DNA of 64,000 nucleotides. It comes from Helicostylum pulchrum (lineage: Eukaryota > Mucoromycota > Mucoromycetes > Mucorales > Mucoraceae). The notes under the pieces were generated by a model, which saw only the letters and a program-made list of their open reading frames with translations, did not search any database and was not told where the DNA came from. Position numbers and translations under genes: made by a program. The DNA is taken from positions 372,001 to 436,000 of the forward strand of contig JAIXMO010000018.1 in the NCBI GenBank assembly GCA_025677825.1, given 5' to 3'. Positions within the stretch are counted from its first letter, which is position 1, and every line of letters begins with the position of its first letter. Shown piece after piece: positions 57,541 to 64,000 of this stretch.

Positions 57541-58802
57541 TTACAAAATTATACGGGAGAAAGGATGTTTCACTACACCGTACTGGATATCCAAAATCGT
57601 ATCATTGATTCTTTTTGTTAAGGGACCGGCCTCAGAATCGTTTTTAGTTTTACCTAAAGGTATCTCAATATCTTTTCCTTTATAGTTAATACACTTGATA
57701 GGGCTAACAATACAAGCAGTACCGGCACCAAACATTTCAATCATTCGCTTCTCTTCTACCGCCTTTAATATATCGGCCATCGTAATCTTACCCTCACGAA
57801 CAAAGATACCGGTTTCCGCCTCCCAAGATTTAACCAATGATAAAATGCTATCGCGCGTAACACCGGGCAAGATTAACCCGTTCAATGCGGGTGTAATAAG
57901 CTCTTTACGACCGGTATCAAAGTTCTCCCAAAGCATGAAAAAGTTCATGGTGCCTGCTTCGGTAACTTCATCGTCTTCTCCAAATAACCACAGGTTTTGC
58001 TGGTATCCTTTTTCAGCGGCAATGGATTGTGGTTTCACACATGGTGCATAGTTTCCGCCCACTTTGCAATCTCCCGTCCCGTGAGGCCAGGATCGAACGT
58101 AATCGGTCGTAGCTAATAATCGGATGGCCGTGAAACCGGTAGAGAAGTATGGACCTACGGGACTAGCGATGACAAATAAAAGTGCAGTATCTGGTGCTCG
58201 TACTCCAAGTGCTGTTTGAGTGCCAATAATGGTAGGACGTAAGTAGAGTGAGTAACCTCGTTTACTAGGAATCCATCTATCTTCAATACGCAGGAATTCA
58301 GTAATGACCTTGACTAGTTCCTCGGGGTCGAAAGTCTAAATAGAATAAAATTTTAAAATTTATACCATTATTAGTTAATAAAACAAGTAGCTTACTGGCA
58401 TGCCCAAGCGAGCAGAAGACTTGTTTAAACGATCCATGTTCATCTCAGGACGAAACAATCTAATATGACCTTCTGTATCCTTGTACGCTTTCATACCTTC
58501 AAAACACTTGAGTGTATTATAAAAGTTAAATATGTACCAATAGTACTTTTTTGTAAAATAAATATTTTTACCTCAAATCCATAATGAAATACAACAGAAC
58601 TAGGCTCTAATTCAAGTTTGCCGTAAGGTTTAATGTGAGGTTTATTCCAGCCACTTTCTGCTGACCATTCAACAGTTATCATATGGTCTGTGAAATGCTT
58701 TCCAAAGACCAGTTCAGTCTCAGGGACTAAAGGTTTTAAACAGGTAGTTGCTTGAATTTCTAATTCTTGAGCGTCAAAGGTCTTAAAGGCGTCAAAGGTC
58801 AT
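57541..58802 (-). CDS. BAT2: Branched-chain amino acid aminotransferase (cytosolic, Bat2-like)
   Basis: Three minus-strand exons of a fold-type IV PLP enzyme of about 377 residues. It interconverts Leu, Ile and Val with their 2-oxo acids, using glutamate/2-oxoglutarate. Visible motifs: [19 protein letters not shown] near the N-terminus, [17 protein letters not shown] across intron 1, [45 protein letters not shown] with the PLP-binding Lys, [22 protein letters not shown] and [12 protein letters not shown]. The start at 58802 (MTFDAFKTF) leaves no clear mitochondrial presequence; an upstream Met at 58847 (MPHFFLFFLIKK) would extend it but comes from T-rich leader DNA. The family usually has LFEGMKA; here it is CFEG. 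Confidence 0.95.
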
Positions 58803-58871
58803 ATCTTGTGTTTTTTTTATCAAAAAGAAGAGAAAAAAGTGTGGCAAGCGTATTTTTTTTTATAGTGAAAA

Positions 58872-58902
<31 letters not shown>

Positions 58903-59546
58903 AAACTAAAAAAAACTAAAAAAGATCCAATTAAAGCGCAAGGAGATAAAGGTTATTGTCTTAGATTTACCATAACCAGTAATCCAATTATTTTTTCGGT
59001 CCTTGTAACGTATATTGTGTGTTTAAATAGAAGGTTTTGGATCTATTCTATTTTGTTTTTAGGTTTATTATCAGTTACCATTAAAACGCTAAATATGCAT
59101 TTACGTATTTGTCGTATCTTGAAAAAACCGCAATTATCTTTTTCTGCCTTTTGCACCCGACATATTAAGGGTAATTGAAGTACTGAATTTTTGCGGTTAC
59201 TGTATCTGAGTGGATATGTACGAGTTTTATTTGTATTGGGTATATTTTTTTTTTTTACCAGTGCCGACTCGCTTTTAAATATTAATCAAAATGATAATAT
59301 CATAGCTATAAAGTATACTCGTAATTTGGCAGTAAATACACTTTTTTTCTTTTGGTTTTGTTTTTTAAGCGGGGGACCTGTCAAAAAAGTGTGTGTACAT
59401 GATTTTGACACATTTTTTAAAGAGCATTAAGCCACATGAAGAATCACAGTCCCCGAGTCGGTTTGCTTGGACTACTTTTTTTTTTTTTTTTTTTTTTGTG
59501 TTGAATACTTTTTTTTAAACAAGCTATACCTTTATATATATTAAAA
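58803..59546. promoter_or_regulatory. Divergent intergenic region between BAT2 and RPA43
   Basis: A 744-bp region between divergent genes. It contains an A run of about 27 bp (58868-58894) followed by three ACTAAAAA units (to about 58920), and a T run of about 20 bp at 59476-59498. A 79-codon plus frame (59191-59430) has no recognised domain. Confidence 0.45.
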
Positions 59547-60500
59547 ATGGCAATTGAGGAAAAGAAACGTAAACATAAGGAAAGCTCAGAAAAGAGTCAT
59601 AAAAAGAAACACAAGTCCATTACAAAGATTATCGCACCTAGTTCACCAGTTTCTTCTGTTGGTTCAGCAGCGCCTACAGTCGCAACTTCGTTCTCTGAAA
59701 TAGTTGTAAAGTTATACATCCATTTGGCTCCCATGTGGTCAGGGAAGACAACGGAAGGTGTTAACGAACAATTAAATGCGTTTTTAATGAAGTATGGAAT
59801 TTACTTTATTTGACATTAGATTTTGTGTATAGTGTTGACGTTTTTTCTTCTTAATAGATACGTTCCCGAAGTTGACGGTATTGTTCTCGCACATTCAGAC
59901 GTTCAGTTCGATGTAGAGAAAGGAAAAATTTTATATGATTCACCTTTTTGTCATTTCTTTATTACTGCTAAATTTCTTGTTTGGAAGCCCAAGAGAGGAA
60001 CTAAACTTGGTAAGGAAAAAGAAGAAGAAGAGAGAAAAGCAGAGAGAGCGCGTGTGTGGTTTTATATATAACTTTTTGTTTTCTGACGTATATTTCAAAA
60101 TAGTTGGACGCATCAATTTACAATCAGAAGATCATATTGGTCTCTTAATTTATGGTACCTTTAACGCCTCTATTCCTAAATCTCGCATACCTTCATCTAC
60201 TTTTGAATGGAAAATTAACGAAGAAACTATCGAGGAAGAGTCAAATGATACAGAGTCAGAAGAATCTGATGAGGCTGCAGAACCCGTTTCAGAAGAAAGA
60301 ACTAGAACACAATATGGAGAGTGGATCAGTAAAGAAACTGGAGCTGGTATTGGTGGTGAAGATGGTACACTTGAATTTAACGTCATGGAGTAAGTATTAT
60401 TATAGGGGGAGGGCTAGTGTGGATATATAAACTAATATATTCCTGTTTTTGTAGTATTATTGAAGCAAATGATATTTTAACTGTTACTGGAGCTCTTTAG
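59547..60500 (+). CDS. RPA43: RNA polymerase I subunit Rpa43
   Basis: Four exons, with introns near 59790-59858, 60009-60103 and 60390-60454, ending in TAG at 60498. After a basic N-terminus (EEKKRKHKESSEKSHKKKHK) comes the Rpb7-like N-terminal fold (SEIVVKLYIHLAPMWSGKTTE ends the first exon; RYVPEVDGIVLAHSDVQF in the second is typical of Rpa43), then an OB-fold (CHFFITAKFLVWKPKRG; RINLQSEDHIGLLIYGTFNA). There is an acidic insert (SNDTESEESDEAAEP) and a closing strand ANDILTVTGAL. With Rpa14-type partners it forms the Pol I stalk that binds Rrn3 for rRNA transcription initiation. Exon 3 is joined to the last exon so that V-M-D-I-I is read across the GTAAGT intron. Confidence 0.88.
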
Positions 60501-60674
60501 ATTTGTATATTTTATTTTATTTTCGTTCTACACCCCTACCCTCTTTTTTTTTCCTTCTATCTTTCTCTCTCTCTCTCTCGCTTTTTTTTTTTGTACTTAT
60601 AAAAAAAAAAACTTATTACATAAACACAGTAAAAAAATTATTAAATATTTGCATTTCACACATTATATTTATTT

Positions 60675-60853
60675 TTATTGTAAAGGAACTACTCTTTCCA
60701 TTTCCTTGATCAACTGCTGATAATCAAATTCTTCCGGTAAAGTATTAAACAATTCAACAAGTTTATGTGGATCATAGGTAGAATAAAATCGTTGTAATGC
60801 AAAGGCTAGAAATTGGGCACTCTCTCCAAGCCTACGGTTGGAAAAAGGTAATT
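60675..60853 (-). pseudogene. Truncated gene: 3'-terminal exon only
   Basis: The minus strand keeps a clean terminal exon of about 55 codons after an acceptor-like CCAACCGTAG: GLGESAQFLAFALQRFYST, YDPHKLVELFNTLPEEFDY, QQLIKEMERVVPLQ, stop at 60675-60677. It looks well conserved, but no upstream exons exist. The DNA upstream is a short tandem repeat (60846-60935) and then repeat A copy 5, so the gene's 5' part seems to have been lost or displaced. The family is not recognised. Confidence 0.45.
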
Positions 60854-60935
60854 TAGCCAATTACAGCGCTCAGAAAAAGGTAATTTAGCCTATCATAAAG
60901 CTTGAAAAAGTAATTTAGCCAATATCGAGAGTTAT
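60846..60935. repeat. Three degenerate copies of a ~35-bp unit
   Basis: The core GAAAAAGGTAATTTAGCC occurs at about 60843, 60875 and (with one base missing) 60903, each followed by a short variable spacer. It lies at the breakpoint of the truncated gene. Confidence 0.75.
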
Positions 60936-60936
60936 T

Positions 60937-61100
60937 TTGCACTCATGGTCTTGCGCTAGCTTATGCACGGCGGTTGCTTTAAGAAAAATCGCGAACGAAA
61001 AATAAAGAAGAAAAAAATGGTTATAAAAGGTACGTGTACTCCCCAATAACTGTCACAGACTTGCTTTTTATCTCATTCTAATCCACGTATTTTTTTCTAA
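60937..61100. repeat. Dispersed repeat A, copy 5 (mosaic)
   Basis: The first part (60943-60990) matches the GGCATAAGCTAGCGCAAGACCATGAG region of copy 3 in reverse orientation. The second part (61021-61089: TATAAAAGGTACGTGTACTCC ... TCACAGACTTGCTTTTTATC ... CATTCTAATCC) matches copy 3 in forward orientation. An internal inversion or recombination between copies is implied. Confidence 0.6.
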
Positions 61101-61420
61101 ATCTAGAAACCAAACCGTAGATATGGAATGGGGGCCGAAGTTTCTTCGGCACTTGATCGAGCAACTAAAGAAAAAATTGACTTTGACCGTTCTAAAGCCA
61201 TGTTTGGGATGCTGGATGTATTAATAACTGTGGCTGGAGCTTATAAGTACGGATCCTTTGAAACATAGTTGACAGATATGGTCAATCCAAGTATAGTAAG
61301 ATTGAATGAAGCTAAACGCGCCCAAAGAGGTTGAAGATAGTCCTAGAAGCCGCTCAAGCGGCCCATTATGTTTATACCTTAGTACATTCCAATTTTCGTA
61401 TACCGTATTTTAAGTAGTCT
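61100..61420 (+). pseudogene. Relic of a Mucoromycota multicopy gene
   Basis: A plus-strand frame from about 61120 reads GAEVSSALDRATKEKIDFDR, then SKAMFGMLDVLITVAGAYKYGSFET and a stop, followed by more coding-like sequence in the same region (NEAKRAQRG). KAxxGxLxxL...(Y/F)xYG(S/D)F is shared with the relic at 7828-8202 on the minus strand. No start is visible. Confidence 0.35.
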
Positions 61421-61980
61421 TTTTTATTCATTTTTAAATACTTGGTTTTATCAACTACTTACGAAGATAAACAGCCAAGACCATCGTGACAATAATTTAG
61501 TTGTATTGCTAAACGAATGTTATTATGGAAATCATACACAAAAAAATAACTTGTATTTAAATAATAATTGTAGTTAATCTAAATTAGCTGTAAACTACTT
61601 AAAAAGTAGTGAGCCAGGTAATGTCAAAATAGTCCCTACAAAAAAAAAAATTAGAATAAATCCTCTTTTAAATTACTTTTTTGTATTTAAGGAAAAAAGA
61701 TAACTTCCTACTCGCAGTTGGTGCCATTAAAGACTGTCAACCGCAGTACATTGGGGGATATACATATTAGGATTAAATGGCTACATATATGAACTTAATA
61801 AGTTCATAGATTACTTTATTGCTGCACTCTTTCAACCAATAGTTATACCACGGCAATTTTCCAATGTTGAAAATTCCAAGGATTTATTGTTTACGTTGTT
61901 TTATTTTAAAGTAAGTTATTTATTCTTTTAATCTCTGTAATGACGTATATTTACTTTAAACTAAATTTTCTTTTTTTATA

Positions 61981-62140
61981 TTATTGAGAAACGTCAAGGA
62001 AGACCCTCGAAACTTTCTGAGAGGGATCAACGCGCTGCTGTCCGCAGTTTTAGAGAGGAGCCCTTTTTTTCTTTTATTGTACATAATCAAAAATTAAAGG
62101 CAACTGGGATCAACATACATCCATGTTGTAGTTTATTCTA
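61981..62140 (+). pseudogene. Tc1/mariner-type transposase N-terminal fragment
   Basis: After an intron-like stretch, the frame reads KRQGRPSKLSERDQRAAVRS, then FREEPFFSFIVHNQKLKATG and INIHPCC, ending near 62140. GRPxKLxERDxRAxVR is the typical linker between the two helix-turn-helix motifs of Tc1-like transposases, here followed by remains of the second motif. The DDE catalytic part is missing, and no terminal inverted repeats were found. An inactive fossil. Confidence 0.55.
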
Positions 62141-62739
62141 AATTACAACAAAAAAAATTGATAAAAAAAACACAAAGAGAAAATATAACAAATAAGTAAT
62201 CAGCTATGCTGGTAGTAAATAAAAGAAATATTCAAAATGAACTACCTTTTTACTTTATTCAAAAACAACATATTTATAATAAAATTAAATCATAAGCGGA
62301 GTAACTACAATAAAAATTTATCTAGCAATCAGTTTATAAAATCTGTAATATAAAGACAGATTTTACTCACTGAAACCTTCACATTAAATCATTCCGTGTT
62401 TTATACTTGTCACTCTAAAGAACAGCTAACATTAACATTGATTTTATCAGGATAAACTAATTACTTAACAATAATATATAAACACTGATATAACCAAGCA
62501 ATAAAGATTATAATCGCTCCCAAATCATAGTGATAAATAATAAATAATCGAACCATGTCTTATAATATAATATTAGCAGTAATCAATCAATCAATAGTAG
62601 CTCAAATACAACATGGGCAAGAAATATCCTTCAACAATATCGAAACTTTGTTTTAAAAAATGTAAAGTGTAAAAAAAGAAAAAAGGAAAAAGAAAAAATA
62701 AAAAGAAAAAGAAGAAAGAACAAAGAAAGGTGAAAGTAT
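62141..62739. other. AT-rich intergenic DNA
   Basis: No gene, RNA or repeat structure recognised beyond A/T runs. It contains the 3' flank of the nuclease-like gene to the right. Confidence 0.35.
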
Positions 62740-64000
62740 TTATGTTTGTTGCTTTTTCCAACGCTGGTAAGCATTCTTAAGGCTTGAGGGCTTAGTGTAA
62801 TTTGAAAGAACACCTTGACGTTGACACTCTACGAAACAAGCATTCCAATTCATTCTTTCATTTCCAAGGCTTTGGATATAGTTATGTACAAATTCCCAAT
62901 TTCTGGATGATGGTTCAAGTTCTGGTGATGATGCTGGTACTGGTGATGGTACTGGCGATGATGCTGGTGATGTTGCTGGTGATAATTCATTGGACATATA
63001 TTTGAAACTATAAGATTTTACAATTTCCAAACCATCGTTCAAACAATCCACAGCGCGTTTATTTGCGCTGGTTCCAGTAGACTCCTCAAGAGCCTTAATA
63101 CCTTCTTTGATTTTTAAATCCGATTTCTGGCACAAAGACAAAAGATCATCTAATGTTGTGTTTTCATTAACAGCTATATTTTCAAAGATCCTTTGGGATA
63201 AATTATACAACATTTGAATAGTAGGATCATGTCCCAGGCTGTGGTCTAAAATTGATGTTTTTTGGCTAGTAAAGTATGCCCCAAGAGCAACAAGTGGTGA
63301 TAAAGGTATTTCTGTCAAGTGATCACGGATTGATTCAGTGCTAATGAAGAAACACTTCTTTGCCCAGGGAAAGCAAGGTAATTTAAAAAGAAAAGGATGG
63401 GTAGTATCCTTTGTTGCCTTGCGCATGATGATGTCGCGAATTTTTTTAACCACAACAATGAGGACGACAGGCACAACTCCATGCTCCTCATAAACTTTCC
63501 CGCAATATCCTACCACACGGTGAAGAAACGCGTCGTCAGCAACATTTTGTACTTCGATCAGTACTGGGGGAGAGGCATTGCTATCATCAGTGGCGTATAA
63601 ATCATCTGATTTCTTGCCATTAATCCATTCTGTTGGGCGAGGGTAATATTGATTATTTTCTCCTAATCTAAACAATAAAAATAATTAGAAAACAGTATAT
63701 TATGACAGTAAAAAATTGTAAGAATTCACCTATCAGTTGCGTGGTAATTAGATTCATCACTTCGTTATCCAGCAGCACATGTTTACTCATTAAGTCTGTT
63801 CCAGGGCGATTCCTACAGCTCAAAAAGGAATAAGAGGAAACGAACGTATGAGCTTCAGAAACAAAAATACGTTGACCAATTATGCTCAAAAGAACGTAAA
63901 TATGTTTCTTCTTCCGGAAACACCGTACCAATCTTGTTCGTTGGAGACCGTGGATACGGTATTGGGTCCCGGTTGAAGGGTCATTCCCGGCAGGGAGGTA
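62740..64000 (-). CDS. PD-(D/E)XK nuclease-like protein, multicopy family (5' end outside window)
   Basis: Two exons on the minus strand: one running in from the right edge to 63730, and 63662-62740, joined across a 67-bp intron (63663-63729, GTGAAT...ATTAG) so that QLIGENNQYYPRPTEWINGK reads in frame. The first exon (from the edge to 63730) is open for about 90 codons. The key segment is KKSDDLYAT...VLIEVQNVADDAFLHRVVGY, which matches the D...ExQ catalytic pattern and following RxxxY helix of Rpn/PD-(D/E)XK transposase-type nucleases. Then come a helical region, a Ser-Pro linker (SPASSPVPSPVPASSPE) and a C-terminal helical domain (NWNACFVECQRQGVLSNYT, NAYQRWKKQQ) that may bind DNA. The open frame suggests an intact gene. 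The role is inferred: probably a selfish or domesticated nuclease. Confidence 0.65.

Overview
The window is an AT-rich stretch of nuclear DNA from a filamentous fungus, most probably of the order Mucorales (Mucoromycota). The evidence is: many short GT-AG introns of about 45-70 bp; poly-T/poly-A rich intergenic DNA; a White Collar-1 type photoreceptor; three adjacent KRE2/MNT1-type mannosyltransferase genes; and many decayed genes of families known mainly as high-copy families in Mucoromycota genomes. No species is claimed.

Layout. 1-368 holds the last exons of a Fus3/Kss1-type MAP kinase. 457-2931 is a transposon-like element with inverted repeats of about 490 bp and a small intron-containing cargo gene. 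3586-5781 is WC-1. 5.9-11.7 kb is accessory DNA: dispersed repeats, gene relics, an intron-containing tRNA-Tyr and a small three-exon gene. 12.2-15.8 kb carries glucosamine-6-phosphate deaminase and the polyadenylation factor Pfs2/WDR33. 18.3-21.4 kb is a shattered Fanzor-like (TnpB-related) gene. 21.8-26.4 kb is a Rom2-type RhoGEF. 27.6-30.05 kb is a second, much better preserved Fanzor locus with its RuvC and zinc-ribbon motifs. 30.1-34.4 kb holds ATS1/KTI13 and SPB1, head to head. 34.6-40.2 kb holds the three mannosyltransferases. 41.9-43.4 kb encodes a mucin-like single-pass membrane protein.

43.4-48.9 kb is accessory DNA again, with an unknown 366-codon ORF that stays open past an amber stop. 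49-60.5 kb is a core block: NUP42-like nucleoporin, a Pumilio/Puf3-type RNA-binding protein, a CUE-domain ER protein, cytosolic branched-chain aminotransferase and RNA polymerase I subunit RPA43. 60.7-64 kb has a truncated gene, a Tc1/mariner relic and a PD-(D/E)XK nuclease-like gene that runs off the right edge.

Core genes (light sensing, cell-wall integrity and mannosylation, ribosome synthesis, mRNA processing, export and decay) alternate with islands of mobile or decaying DNA. The most interesting system is the Fanzor locus: a eukaryotic RNA-guided nuclease homologue, followed within 70 bp by an array of about six 24-bp degenerate repeats that could belong to its guide-RNA/right-end region. 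A second theme is a dispersed leader module (upstream DNA, tiny exon, intron and a conserved 40-bp block) that occurs in front of several unrelated small ORFs. All exon boundaries were read by eye from splice signals and frame continuity; family assignments rest on recognised motifs, not on database searches.
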